A DNA stretch of 64,000 nucleotides from Rhynchonema sp. JSB1_4 (Eukaryota > Nematoda > Chromadorea > Monhysterida > Xyalidae), in NCBI GenBank assembly GCA_030248065.1, contig JASAMV010004098.1:1-64000 (forward strand). The letters are read 5' to 3'. Numbering within the stretch: the stretch's first letter is position 1; the number at the start of each line of letters is the position of its first letter. Positions 1 to 11,491 of the stretch are shown here, one piece after another. Made by a program: the position numbers and the translations under genes. Below the pieces are notes generated by a model. It was not told where the DNA came from, did no database searches, and saw only the letters and a program-made list of their open reading frames with translations.

Positions 1-776
1 GACAGCTCAGTGCGATAGACCTCGGTGTAAACTTGAAACATTCCACGTTAATAACAGGCAATGTTTCACGTTTACACCGAGCTACGCCGACCGAGTTTTC
101 GACCGAACTTTACACCGACCTTTACGCCCAGCTGACCTTTACACCGTTTCGAAAATTCCACCCTAGGAAACACACGTACTCTACTGTATATCGAGGTGGG
201 TATAATTTTCCATTGGCGGCCAGTCAGTTAAGTCATTTTTGTAGTGCAGCCCTCTTAAAGAACTCAGCGTTTCCACACTTTTCCAGAAACGAAGTATTTG
301 GCGACGACAAGTATTTGCACGTTTTTTTACCATGACAGCCTGCTCACAAGTCGGTACGTGATCGTCAGCTTTGGTGACTAAAATCACTTTGGTGACTAAA
401 ATCAGGCATGTCCAAAAAGCCAAGCGATTTTATTTTCAGCTTGGATGCCCGTTCCAGCACAATTACCGGATTGTCCCTCTGGCTTGGAGTACCTGTCGGC
501 CATCGATCAGGTTCTCGTACATCAGGTATTCAATTTTCGTCAAACGAACAGTCATGACTACCTATAGGTATATTAAGACCATTAATGGTCATTAATATTC
601 TAATTAATATGGTCATTAATATGATAATAATCTTTGATTTGGCCTGTATTCATGCCATCAACGCACATCTTCAACTCTCTTGCGTCAACTCGCAACCCTA
701 ATGTCATTTATTATTTTCTAGCGCTCGTTCGCGGCAGCTTAAGACAAGGGAGATATCCCTAGACTAGACTTTCGCT
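1..776. repeat. Duplicated 0.8 kb segment, copy 1 (left end cut by window)
   Basis: This stretch is almost identical to 3970-4790. The shared block starts inside the short inverted-repeat element described at 3908-4133 (here only its right part, ending near 165) and continues through unique-looking AT-rich sequence to about 776. Differences are a small deletion near 170 and a few substitutions after 710. Since both the element and its right flank are shared, the whole segment was copied, not only the element. No gene is seen in it. Confidence 0.8.
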
Positions 777-799
777 GGACAAAAGTAATGACCATTTCG

Positions 800-1050
800 C
801 AAAGCAAAGCAAGCAAGAAAATACTTGTCGTCGCCAAATACTTCGTTTCTGGAAAAGTGTGGAAACGCTGAGTTCTTTAAGAGGGCTGCACTACAAAAAT
901 GACTTAACTGACTGGCTGCGATGGAAAAATTATACCCACCTCGATATAGAGTACATACAGTGGGAACTCTGAGGCGAACCAACATGCTGTGTTTCCTAGG
1001 GTGGAATTTTCGAAACGGTGTAAAGGTCAGCTGGGCGTAAAGGTCCGGTT
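800..1050. repeat. Inverted partial copy of the duplicated segment
   Basis: The bases read as the reverse complement of about 4090-4320: the TTTCGAAACGGTGTAAAGG terminus, the CCTAGG junction and the following flank all recur in inverse order. With copy 1 this makes a large imperfect inverted arrangement at the left edge of the window. Confidence 0.75.
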
Positions 1051-1439
1051 TATAGGTTTTCGGGGTCGAGAAACCCAACGGTGGCATTGGTTTTCAAAAT
1101 CGGGAACTTTTCGGAGCCAGAACCGGAACTAGAACCGGAACTCAGTATTGATCAATGCGAATAAATAGTGTAATAGTGATCTGATCTCCAATAATGTGTC
1201 AGCTGTTTATGTTTCTGGGGTCGGGGAATCCGATGGTGACATCGCTTTTTTACCTCTGACTTGGTTGAGGTCTGAAACAGTAACATGAACACAGTCAAAC
1301 CACCAATCAAGTCAAGGTGAAACTCTACATAGTGAATTCCACTGTAAAGTGAACGAATTGGAATTATCAGTGTGATCATATGTATTTTTCGTCAACCGAA
1401 TGAGAAAATGTGCTTACTCGATATAAAACAAAAATACAA

Positions 1440-2100
1440 GAAGAAAAATGCCTGCTGTCGCGCGGCAAGAATCAGGATATGGTTCTCGGTATCATGCTGG
1501 TCGCATATTCGCGCGCGCCCACCCGCCCCACAACACCTATACAAGATACTCCCCAAAGTAAAAAGATATCAGTGATTACGCACAGGAGCAAAAGGCGACT
1601 AAAAACATCACCGAAACAGAAGAAAATCATAAATCACAAAAAATTAACAAGATATAAAGAGGGGGCAGTGCATTCCATTTGAAAAGAGAGTTAAAAGGCG
1701 ATACGCCATCAAGGAACCATATTGCGGCCAACGCATGATCGGTTTGCCCACTCTTTATGCCGTTACTAGCACGAATCGAACCTGTGACAGCTTGCCGTCG
1801 TCGCCTCATTGCGCTATTGGCCGCAATATGGTTCCCTGAAGGCGCATCACTTTTTAATTCACTTTTCAAATGGAATGCAATGCCTCTTTCTAAATTCTGT
1901 TCATTTTTTGGCAAATAAGCTTTTCTTCTGTTTCGCTGATGTTTTTAGTCGCGTTTTGCTCCTGTGCGTAGTCACTGATATCTTTTTACTTTGGGGAATA
2001 AACAATCTTGTATAGGTGTTTTATATGCGACCAGCATGATACCGAGAACCATATCCTGATTATTGCCGCGCGACAGCAGACATTTTTCTTCTTGTTTGTG
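1440..2100. repeat. Foldback element with arms of about 280 bp
   Basis: The left arm (about 1440-1727) and right arm (about 1817-2100) are inverted copies. Paired landmarks are CTGCTGTCGCGCGGCAA with its complement near 2070, CACCTATACAAGAT near 1535 with its complement near 2010, and AACCATATTGCGGCCA near 1715 with its complement near 1820. The spacer is about 90 bp. No coding capacity is recognised, so this looks like a non-autonomous foldback transposon or inverted duplication. No target duplication was identified. Confidence 0.7.
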
Positions 2101-2576
2101 TATACTGTACTGTGTATTTCTCCTTCAGTTGTGTTTCCCATCCACGTTGTCTTTATCATTAACTACAGTGTCGTTTCCATTCACAGCAAGGTTCACATTT
2201 TTGTACAGATCCATGCGAACAGCGCGATCAATTGGTAAACTTCGTCGTTAGTCAAATGCAACAAAACGATCATTCACACGATTGGTAAATTTGCACGCAT
2301 TATATATAGAGCACAGATTGTGCTGAAACATTAGCCGAGCATGGACAAAATGCAGCGCATGGTGTAGCAGCAGTTATTTCACGTATTTCTTTTGTCCAAT
2401 TTCCAAACAATAGTCTACGGAGCACTTTTTGTCACGGCTCCTCATTGCACTGCACATCTCATTCCAGAACATGAGTTATTCGATCGCTCAATTTTCACTT
2501 TACGGTTGAAAAAGTCGGACCCAAAAAGTGGCAAAAAGCAGTTTTGGCCTAGATCACAACAATACAGTAGTTTGGT

Positions 2577-3035
2577 CAAAAACGACTAGGCTTATCGTGC
2601 GCAGCTGATCGAGACGCTTCGAACGAGCCCGGACTCGTTTCAATCGGTTGAGTCTATCCCGAGATAATTAACGTGCAGCAAATCCTTGCGACAGCAGAGT
2701 TCGAACAGTGACGGGACCCTGGAAATCACGATGATGCCTTGAAGACTGACCGTGCAAATGATAGGTAGGGGAAAAAAGTTCCCCTACCAAAAAACTGGTA
2801 GGGGAAAAAAGTTCCCCTACCAAAAAACCGGTAGGGGAACTTTTTTCCCCTACCACCAACTCTAGATACTTTCCAGTGAATCATCGTGATTTCCAGGGCC
2901 ATGTCATCTGCTGTCGCAAGCGTTTTGCTTCAAGTCCTTTATCTTGGGATAGACTATACCGATTGAAACGAGTGAGGGCTCGTTCGACGGGTCTCGAGCA
3001 GCTGCATACGATAGGTCTAGTCGTTTTTGCAGCAT
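2577..3035. repeat. Inverted-repeat element with a triple palindromic core
   Basis: The outer arms (about 2577-2745 and 2877-3035) are inverted copies, sharing the complement of GGAAATCACGATGAT and of CGAACGAGCCC among other blocks. The core at 2764-2855 holds three consecutive palindromes, each of the form GGTAGGGGAA...TTCCCCTACC, separated by a few A residues. Each unit can form a hairpin alone and the whole can fold back. No gene is present. Confidence 0.7.
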
Positions 3036-3907
3036 CAACTTGTCAGTTGTGCCAAAGACTATACTTTACACTTCATTGCCACGATTTGTTCAGTCGCAAA
3101 TGGAAAATTGAGCGAATGTGAAATCATAATCTTGAACGATTTTTCATAACATCTTTTGTATTCTCTTTGCATTCCTTATCATTGCCTTATTCATTTTGTC
3201 TTTCCCATTCACTTTGCCGTTCCCCTTCACTTTATTCTTCCTTCACATCAGTGTTCGCGTTTTTGTACGGCGTCGGAGCGAGCGCTATCGATAAACTTCG
3301 TTGGCCGTCGACCGCAGCAAATTGGTGTTTCAAACGAGTGGTCAAAGTGCACGGGACCAACTTTTTGTCAGCAACTGCAGCCCGTCGACTCCCAGCCTCG
3401 TCGACGGTTGATTCGACGGAGCTGTGCGCAAACATTCGATTCGCCAATGGTCGGTGTCAGATTAACAAAATGATGTTTTACTCAACGTAACACTGTCAAC
3501 TTGGCAAAATGATGTTCTACTCAACATAACACTCAAGTTCATGCCCCAATACTGGTTGTGCCTGAGTTGAGCGCATCAAATTTTGACGATCGAACCCACT
3601 GATGATGCGACGTTCATTAACCTGGGGTGGCGAAACGTGCGAAACAGTGCAAAGTATAGGCAAAAGTCGAAGTAACGCGAAGTTTTCAGCGTGCGCTGGC
3701 GTGCGCTGCCTCTGTTTTAGCACTAGGAAGTCGCGTGCACGCGCGGCCCCGCGACTTCAACTTTCAGCCTAGAATTACACCCGGTACTGTATGTAGCATG
3801 ACCTGACTACGTCTGCGCTTTTTGAGTGTAGTCACGCTGCGTGTTCGCAGCAGCAGGGCTCTAATGCCATTTCCGCCTCAGCCAGCCAAAACCGTTGCCA
3901 TGACTAG

Positions 3908-4133
3908 GGGTGATATTTTCGAAACGGTGTAAAGGTCAGTTGGGTGTAAAGGTCGGTGGAAAGCTCGGTCGACAGCTCAGTGCGATAGACCTCGGTGTAA
4001 ACTTGAAACATTCCACGTTAATAACAGGCAATGTTTCACGTTTACACCGAGCTACGCCGACCGAGCTTTCGACCGAACTTTACACCGACCTTTACGCCCA
4101 GCTGACCTTTACACCGTTTCGAAAATATCACCC
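3908..4133. mobile_element. MITE of 226 bp with long terminal inverted repeats
   Basis: It starts GGGTGATATTTTCGAAACGG and ends with the exact complement. The internal GTGTAAAGGTC and GACCTTTACAC blocks extend the inverted repeat to about 50 bp. It is flanked on both sides by CTAG, so the target duplication is either CTAG or a TA within it; TA would fit a Tc1/mariner-type origin. It has no coding capacity. Partial copies lie at 1-165 and, inverted, at about 990-1050. Confidence 0.75.
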
Positions 4134-4790
4134 CTAGGAAACACAGCATGTTGGTTCGCCTCAGAGTTCCCACTGTATGTACTCTATATCGAGGTGGGTA
4201 TAATTTTCCATTGGCGGCCAGTCAGTTAAGTCATTTTTGTAGTGCAGCCCTCTTAAAGAACTCAGCGTTTCCACACTTTTCCAGAAACGAAGTATTTGGC
4301 GACGACAAGTATTTGCACGTTTTTTTACCATGACAGCCTGCTCACAAGTCGGTACGTGATCGTCAGCTTTGGTGACTAAAATCACTTTGGTGACTAAAAT
4401 CAGGCATGTCCAAAAAGCCAAGCGATTTTATTTTCAGCTTGGATGCCCGTTCCAGCACAATTACCGGATTGTCCCTCTGGCTTGGAGTACCTGTCGGCCA
4501 TCGATCAGGTTCTCGTACATCAGGTATTCAATTTTCGTCAAACGAACAGTCATGACTACCTATAGGTATATTAAGACCATTAATGGTCATTAATATTCTA
4601 ATTAATATGGTCATTAATATGATAATAATCTTTGATTTGGCCTGTATTCATGCCATCAACGCACATCTTCAACTCTCTTGCGTCAACTCGCAACCCTAAT
4701 GTCATTTATTATTTCTCGCGCTCATTCGCGGCAGCTTAAGACAAGGGAGATACCTCTAGACTAGATTCGTGGGACAAAAGTAATGACCAG
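3970..4790. repeat. Duplicated 0.8 kb segment, copy 2
   Basis: Second copy of the segment at 1-776. It ends about 20 bp before the first recognisable scramblase exon, so the duplication breakpoint lies within or next to a scramblase intron. It contains the complete MITE at 3908-4133 at its left end. Confidence 0.8.
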
Positions 4791-4808
4791 TTCGAACCGC
4801 AATTTCAG

Positions 4809-6785
4809 GTAGTCGAGCTGCTTGAAGCGTTCACGGGATGGGAGACCAAAAATAAATATGCTATCAAAAACGCCATGGGTCAACAGATCTACTATGCATT
4901 TGAAGAGTCACGCATTTGCGCCCGATTCTTCTGTGACGCAAATCGCGGCTTCACCATGCATGTGGTCGATAATTTTAATCGGGTTTGGTTTTGCGGTGAT
5001 TTTGTTTCATTTGTGCTGGTGTCAATCACTGTAATTGATCCGGTTCTGTCAGGCCTACACTGGACTTCTACGATGACAATCCCGGGGCTTTATTCGGCAG
5101 TCGGCGGGAAGTCGGATTTTGAAAGTCATTTTTATTCCCAAATAGAGCCCATGGAGCTTTATTCGAATTTAGAGCCATCCACCGAATGAAGCCTCGTGTG
5201 AAATTTTTGCAAAATGGTTCATACCCGACAACAAGAGGGTTTTCTGTCGCATGAATACTGTGTTATGATCGTATTGTGGTTTTGTATGAGATTGAAAAAA
5301 GCGCGCCCAAAAACTGCAAATTGTTATGGAACACATTTTCCAACTCCCGGGGCTCGAATTGAGGGGAGCTATAACCGAAAAACATCGGAGGGTAACGTGA
5401 CTTTTTGAATTAACGTGTTATTTAGAGGCACACAGTAAACAACTTTTACGCTGCGATCGAAAATTAGTGGCGTCATCAAATTATCAAATCTATACTGCTA
5501 AAACAGGAAGACGTATGCGTGTACAGTATGTGTGTGTGTCTGTGGCCCCCGTTCTCTTAGGTGCGGACGGGTCAATTTTTACGGGTAGCTTTGGGTATCT
5601 AACGGGTCTTCGGGGGGGGGGGGGGGGGGCGTGGCAAGGCACGGGCGCGGCGCTGCAGCCGGGCCGTAGGCACCGGTCCCGTCTAGTATTGTTTGTGAAC
5701 AAAAGTTACGCGACGAAGGCCAGTCCGGGACCAAACCGAACCTGTCTCTGTGTCTGATATCGGCTTCAATATTGTTGGAAATAAATGTTAAAATTTCACA
5801 GCAATTCTTTGCGCAGGAAGTGATGCGTGTGGAGCGCGAATTCAAATGTTGCGCTTGTTGTTCGTGGTTCGCCGGCTGTTGCAACTTGTGCTCACACAAT
5901 GTCACCGTTGAGGCGCCCCCAGGTGCAGAACCGGAGGGTTTGAAATAAATCTGAACAAATAATATCAACTCTATACAGTGTGCCCTAGCCAATATGATGC
6001 CTGTTTTGACGATATTTCGGTTCAGAATATAGTGCCGACAGATAGCTTTTGATTATCACTTTGTATTATGTGCACTGGTGGTGGAAACGCCTGATCCATG
6101 TTCGGTTCATCTCACTATAAAAAAGTGGACTGCTTCAATGAAACAGGAAACTTGAATGAAACATGAAAGAGAAAGTTATTCACAAACCAGGCACAATAAT
6201 CGGTCATGCGCGTCAGACATGTGCCTGGTGTTCACTGAATATGGAGATCACGGATGCAGAAGACAAGCCACAGCTCTACATTGACGGACCGTGCTGCACG
6301 TGCAAATGCTGTTGCGATATTGAATTTCCGGTGAGTTCCATGTAACAGAAAGGAAGTGTGTGCTTTTGAAACTAAAAATGATGTCCATCACAAGGTGCAC
6401 TTGTAGATTTATGGAAACGACCGTTCGACACAGGTTGGCATCGTTACCAAGCAGTTCTCTGGCCTGGCGCGTGAAGTCTTCACTGAATCAGACAATTTCG
6501 GTCTCATCTGTGAGTTGGCTTTGTTTTTGCAAAACAAGGAGTGTTTGGTGAAGTGTTCAGTCGAGAGTGACCACTTGGTATTTTCAGTCCCAAAAGATCT
6601 GGACGTCAAAACAAAAGCGACGCTGATCGGTGCTCTGTTTTTGATAGTTAGTTCCGTAGCATTATGATTCTACATTCAAATGCTTGAATCTGCTTTGACT
6701 CATGGTCATCTTTGTGCTTTCGTAATTCCAGGACTTCATGCAGTTCGAAGACACAAATCGACCACAGAACACGAATTTGACATGA
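4809..6785 (+). CDS. Phospholipid scramblase, conserved core (5' end not found)
   Basis: Scramblases move phospholipids between membrane leaflets in response to calcium. Six exons join in phase (4809-4982, 5817-5922, 6191-6330, 6407-6509, 6588-6646, 6732-6785) to encode 211 residues and a stop. Diagnostic segments in order: ELLEAFTGWETKNKY and MGQQIYYAFEES; the Cys-rich FKCCACCSWFAGCCNLC; EAPPG split by an intron; DGPCCTCKCCCDIEFPV; the calcium-binding-type FTESDNFGL; PKDLDVKTKATLIGALFLIDF with the C-terminal membrane helix. The order and the C-terminus match the whole family core. The usual proline-rich N-terminus is missing: upstream of 4809 lies duplicated repeat DNA, so exon 1 may be further upstream, lost, or the copy may be broken. 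The 834 bp intron 4983-5816 carries a dispersed repeat. Confidence 0.9.
5497..5660. repeat. Dispersed repeat with G tract, inverted copy at 24585-24712
   Basis: The block from ACAGGAAGACG through GTGTGTGTCTGTGGCCCC, GTGCGGACGGGTCAATTTTT, ACGGGTAGCTTTGGGTAT and CGGGTCTTCGG to a run of about 18 G is found in inverse orientation at 24585-24712. It lies in scramblase intron 1 of the model. Confidence 0.75.
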
Positions 6786-6832
6786 TGTACGCGTGCTATT
6801 TATATCAATACCTTCGTATACCGCGTATGTAT

Positions 6833-7079
6833 AGTTGCATGCCAATCGACTTTGGGTTGTTCCTGCTTGCTGAATGTGACCAATGGAGGGCATGTACTCT
6901 GAATCGCCCATCACAAATCACCATCGGCAGCATCCGGGCAAAAATGAAAGTATATCCACTTCTGATCTCCCCCGTGCCGCCGATGGTGATTCGTGATAGC
7001 CGGTGCGATGTACAGTATATGATCTCCATTTGTCAGATATGGCATGCCCCAACGGCTCTTCGTCGATTGGCATGCAACT
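6833..7079. mobile_element. Short inverted-repeat element (MITE-like)
   Basis: It begins AGTTGCATGCCAATCGA and ends with the complement; a second inner pair, AATCACCATCGG and CCGATGGTGATT, lies symmetrically inside. It sits about 50 bp after the scramblase stop codon, so it may lie in the 3' untranslated region. No clear target duplication is seen. Confidence 0.6.
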
Positions 7080-8201
7080 GTATTTTGTATCCCTCACATA
7101 CTTTCCCATCAGGGGGACATCGAGCCTGAATCACATACTGCAGTGTTTTGTTCAGTATACAGTACGTAGACATGCGTATTTGGGATAAATTTTTTTATTT
7201 CAAAATCTCAAAAACAGACGCGTGTCCGATAAGCCCCCAGGGGGTTAGTCGAAGTTCTCCGGTAGTGATAATCTCTCCGTGCTGTCAGAAAACGATTGTA
7301 ATTTGGACAGGAGACGCTAATTAAAAAAAAACAAGAGCCATGGAATGCTCTTTCATATATACAATTCACAATATACAATACAATTCAACTCTGTGCAATT
7401 TGCATTATATATTCAAGTGCGCCATTACGCCTGAGTATGGCGTGATTTGACGAGATAAAATTTGTAATCTATGACTTTTGTACTGGACTTGTGGCTCAAG
7501 GGCTGCCGTGTACCTGGCATAGGTGGTGAACCTATGCGGGTGTGCTTTGAAGATATAAAAAACCAAAACTTGGATGCGCCACATCATCATTCCTCCCAAT
7601 ATGCACCGTTTTCTATCGGCTCTTCATTCTTTCAGAATTTCGTGCCTGTGAAGAACCGATCAAAAATAGATTCTTGGGAGCCCGATCAGTTTTCGATGGG
7701 TTTTAAATGAGCTCGAATCGAATGGTCATAGAGTGACACAAACCAACACCAGGAGGTAAAAATCTTTGGAAAATCATCCGTGCCGGTTGTTTGTGCTCAG
7801 TGGCGCACACAGGATTTCGAGTCGGTGTGGGTATATATGTATAGTTTTGGAAACTTCAATTTTTATCTGGTGCTTTTCTCATTTTTGAAAAGTCCTCTTT
7901 ATCCAGTGCTTGGTTTGAGTTCGGCGATTTTAAACCCAATGCCACGAAAAATACCGTATGCCTATGGCGAAATTTTGGCAAGGCTTGCACGAAGCGAAGT
8001 TAATTTTCGTTAAATTAAAAAACGGACGCATAAAATTTAAGTTTTGAAATGTATAGGAGTGGAAATCCTGCGAAGTAGGTGATCTTTTTTCTTCGTCTTT
8101 CCGACATGGTATTGAATACCTCCTCAGCGGCCACTTTCACCAAAAGTGCGTGTGACGCGGCGCGTGGTTCCGTGTATCTCCTTTGCTCTAAATTTTGTAT
8201 G
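7080..8201. other. Intergenic, no gene recognised
   Basis: Only short open frames without family motifs are present, with AT-rich patches near 7320-7400. I see no RNA gene or strong repeat here. Confidence 0.5.
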
Positions 8202-8438
8202 GTAAATTTCCAAATTCGCTGCCGCACAGTAAAATACGCCCCGCATAGTTAATGTCAAATTCTAAACCTGAACGCTAACTATGCGCGGTTCTGAAACATT
8301 GCGCGCAGCTGCCTGGCTGGCTGGCAAGCTGCGTGTGTGTTGGCTGTCCGAATGTTTCACAAGCTGATTTTCGGGTTTAGAACCTGACATTAACTATGGG
8401 TCGTACTTTACTGTGCGGCAGCGAATTTGGAAATTTAC
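8202..8438. mobile_element. MITE of 237 bp, family shared with 35159-35376
   Basis: The termini are inverted: GTAAATTTCCAAATTCGCTG on the left and its complement on the right, extending through GCACAGTAAA and TTTACTGTGC. A diverged copy with the same termini and the internal TCTAAACCC / GGGTTTAGAAC pair is in the SUN gene at 35159-35376. Confidence 0.7.
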
Positions 8439-9030
8439 TATACCATTATTGTGATCTTTTTTTATCATGAATCTTCATGACAATAGGACAGCTGGCCACG
8501 AGAGCTAAACCTGCGCAGGGCGCTTTTTGCCAGCGCTGCCAACAATATGCTCTATCAGGTCTGGGCTCATGCGTTCTTTCAGGCTTTGGCTAAGGCTTAG
8601 ACTGTCAGCCAAGAAGACCTGTCCAAAACAAGAAAAAAATTGCAAAGAGTGCAACTTTAGACTTCGAGAGAGCGGTGAGGTTCCAACCCGCTAATGGCAC
8701 GGATGATTTGTCAAAGATTTTTATCCTCTCTTCAAACCAACGGGCAGGCAAGTGCATCTATCTTGCTCTCTCCTTCCTCCGCTTCATAAAAAAAGAGATC
8801 GGCTTGGCGCTTTGGCGAAGATCGCTCCATCATGATTTGAATTTTTTCGCAGTTCGTAAAAATTGTATTGTCCTTTGAATGGAATGGACGCAAAGTCGGT
8901 TGGAACTGGAAACTAAACACTGAGCCTATGTGATGTCGCTGCTTAAAAGACCACCGCACCAGCAGGTGAGTGTGAACGTGAAGGGTAGGGTACCGTTCCT
9001 CTGCCACGGAACTTGGAAGTAGGTAATAAT

Positions 9031-9467
9031 GCCTACCGTAAAAACCTAAATAGAAGGGGGGGCTCTATTAATTCACTGACCCCATTTTGGGGGGCTCTAT
9101 TACGGGGGGGGGCTCTATTCCGGGGGGCCTCTATTAATTCACTGACCCGAACCTGAAAAAATTGTTCCCAGAAATACCCCCAAACCCCTAAAAAGGGGTT
9201 TGAAAGGATGTTTTTTCGCTTGTAATCGCATTTATTCGTGTCTAATCGTCAATAAGAGGCGTATTATGTGCTCTGAACGAACAACAAACGTGCATAAATG
9301 TACCTATGTACCACAACCACTATCACGCCTTAATACACTACTGTATAGGGGATGTTACTTAGGGGGGGGGCTCTATTAACTCACTGACCCCATTTTGGGG
9401 GGCTGTATTACGGGGGGGGGCGGGCTCTATTCCGGGGGGGGCTGTATTTAGGTTTTTACGGTAGGTA
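9031..9467. mobile_element. G-run element with 26 bp inverted termini
   Basis: The left end GCCTACCGTAAAAACCTAAA is matched by its complement at the right end (near 9445-9467). Several GGGGGGGCTCTATT blocks lie inside at both ends. No coding sequence is recognised. Confidence 0.6.
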
Positions 9468-9469
9468 TT

Positions 9470-9680
9470 TGGGGCAAAAAATACCGATTTTGAGCCATTT
9501 TGAGTCAAGAATGTCCATTTTGGGGTCGATTGTTGTTGACGATAAAGATAGATATAGGTTGGTCCCAGAATTTGTTGACGATAGATAGATTTGCCCATAA
9601 GTGTTGCTGTTGACGATAGATAAATGAAATCAAAAAGTGTTGACGATCGATAGATGAATTTGGGGGGGACCCCCCAAGTA
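9470..9680. repeat. GTTGACGATAGATAGAT cluster 1
   Basis: Four copies (some with one or two changes) of GTTGACGATAGATAGAT lie at about 9533-9655 with fixed spacers such as TTTGCCCATAAGT and GAAATCAAAAAGT. The same motifs, spacers and upstream leader recur at 40945-41140, so the block is a dispersed unit. Confidence 0.75.
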
Positions 9681-9686
9681 CTACCA

Positions 9687-10110
9687 TATTGTCGGAAATA
9701 GAACCCCCCATTAATTGACCCCCATTAGTTGAACCCCCCTAAATGGCTCGAAATCAAAAATAGAACCACCCCATTAATTGACCCCCCCCCCCATTAATAG
9801 AACCCCACCCCCAACCTTCACCGCACCACAGATTAGTGGTATGGTAGGGCTGTGTTGTTGTGTCAAACGTTGTTTAAGCTTGCGTACACAACAGAACACA
9901 GCTTTTTAAGCATAATTGCCGCTGTTGAAGTTAAAAAATACCGAAAACAAGCCATTTTTATGGGCATTGGCATTATTAACAACGATTTTTTTCGTCGGGG
10001 GGCCAAATGAAAAATATAACCCCCCCCCAATAATTGACCCCCCACAAATTGAACCCCCCAAAATTACCCCAGTGAAAAAATAGACCCCCCGGGTTCTATT
10101 TCCGACAATA
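9687..10110. mobile_element. C/G-run element with inverted termini
   Basis: The ends TATTGTCGGAAATAGAACCC (left) and its complement (right) form a 20 bp inverted repeat. The interior has runs of the type AATTGACCCCCC and GAACCCCCC near both ends. It is non-coding. Confidence 0.6.
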
Positions 10111-10215
10111 CGGTACCCCGTGTTTGAGCAATTTTTGCTTTGCTTGTGGCTTGTTAATTACTGCCTGCGTGTTTCAGCCAGGCACAAAAAGGGTCGCTTT
10201 CAGCTATGTTAGACT

Positions 10216-10630
10216 AGACCTTCCAGAGGTGGGAATCGGGCCGGGTTACCTCGGCCCGGCCCGACGAGGTCCTGGGGCCGGCCCGGCCCGCCCCGGCCCG
10301 ACTTCGAAAAAGTCTGCCCGGCCCGGCCCGATTTTTTTCGGTCCGACTTTTTCTGTCCGAATTTTGAAGAATTTTTTGCTGCAAAAATTACAGTTTTTTG
10401 TTTAAAAACACCTGAGAATCATAGAAGTCGGTCCTAAGCTGCTGAATCGCAAGAAATTTTGGCTAATTTACCGTATAAAGTCATGATTTTTTATTGAAAT
10501 TCGATGATGTCGGGCCGTTTCGGGCCGACCATCCCGGCCCGGTCCGGCTCGACATTCCGAAAAGCCGGCCCGACCATTCGGGCCGAGAACCTCGGGCCGG
10601 GCCGGCCCGATTCCCACCTCTGAGACCTTC
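10216..10630. mobile_element. hAT-type MITE with perfect 8 bp target duplication
   Basis: The element is 10224-10622 (399 bp). Its ends are CAGAGGTGGGAATCGGGCC and the exact complement. The flanks 10216-10223 and 10623-10630 are both AGACCTTC, the 8 bp duplication expected of hAT transposition. The interior is GC-rich near the ends (GGCCCGGCCCG blocks) and AT-rich in the middle, without coding capacity. A truncated right-end copy is at about 40205-40293. A related sequence without the insertion is at about 39960-40090. Confidence 0.88.
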
Positions 10631-11491
10631 TTAAACCGATTGTGTAACACAGGTTCGAACCCTTGAGAAAGTTTTTCCGCCATTTCAGACCCAAAAAGCA
10701 CATTTTCTCGAAAAAATAGTTGAATTAACAAATGACAAGTAAAGCAAAAATTGCTAAAAAATAAGTGTTTTTTTAGTTCGGAATTCCTAGAGTACTGGTA
10801 ATTTTCTTGGATAAAAACGTTTTTTTTCCGGAAAAAAAAATTTTTTTCTGAAAATATACTTATACCGTAATTTTGGTCCCTATACTTCTACTCTACCTTA
10901 GTTCCCGTGATCGCCCACCATGAAAAAATTTTTTTTCTGGTAAACAACGGAAAAACCGTTTTTTTCCGGAGCCAGATGAATTTCCAAAATAGATCATTGG
11001 AAAATTACCGATTAAACGATTAAAAAGAGGCTAAAACAAGGCTTTTTGGGCATACAATACACACGTGGCGCTTGTTAAGCCATACACAAGCAAAGAACTG
11101 CCTGCGCTGCCGACACCCGATCCGATATCCCAATCCCTCTAGCCCTACTTCCCTGCCAATGCCAAATCCGTCAGCAATTTTGTATTTTTGACAAAAATCC
11201 CTGTTTTTTTTCAGTAAGATAAGTCACTTGAGAAGCTTGGGGCCGGCCCTGCGCGAACCATAAGCCCAAATCACGGGCCGGCCCGGTTGCGACTTCTGGT
11301 AGATTTTTGCAATTTTGTTCGATTGTGACCGTTTTTTAGCTATTTTGACAAAAAGGGTACTTTTGGGGTAAAATTTGGGAAAAATTTGGGGAAATATCGT
11401 ACCTGAGGAGAGGGCGCGGGCAGGGGGAGATACTGTACCTTTGGGGGGTTCCCCACCACTTTATCCCTATTAAGATTAATGTTTGTTCCAG
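10631..11491. other. No gene recognised; upstream region of USF
   Basis: T/A-homopolymer-rich DNA with TTTTTTCCGGAAAAAAAA-type palindromic patches, and a GGGCCGGCCC block near 11240 like the interior of the MITE at 10224. The 5' exon(s) of the USF gene may lie here or further left but cannot be identified. Confidence 0.5.

Noticed and set aside
2190..3305. Possible LTR pair (similar sequences ending GGTAAACTTCGTCG / GATAAACTTCGTTGG)
   Set aside because: Similarity is patchy, and there is no TG...CA border, primer-binding site or polyprotein between them.
3467..3532. Two copies of AAAATGATGTTTTACTCAAC-like sequence that might be a CRISPR-like or satellite repeat
   Set aside because: Only two copies about 45 bp apart, no spacer pattern, and CRISPR arrays are not expected in animal nuclear DNA.
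5579..5992. 137-residue minus-strand open frame over scramblase exon 2
   Set aside because: It overlaps a well-supported plus-strand exon (FKCCACCSWFAGCC) and includes a G-run translated as polyproline; there is no family signal.
9533..9655. GTTGACGATAGATAGAT cluster considered as a CRISPR-like array
   Set aside because: The spacers are themselves conserved between clusters and the DNA is animal; it behaves as a dispersed transposon-like unit.
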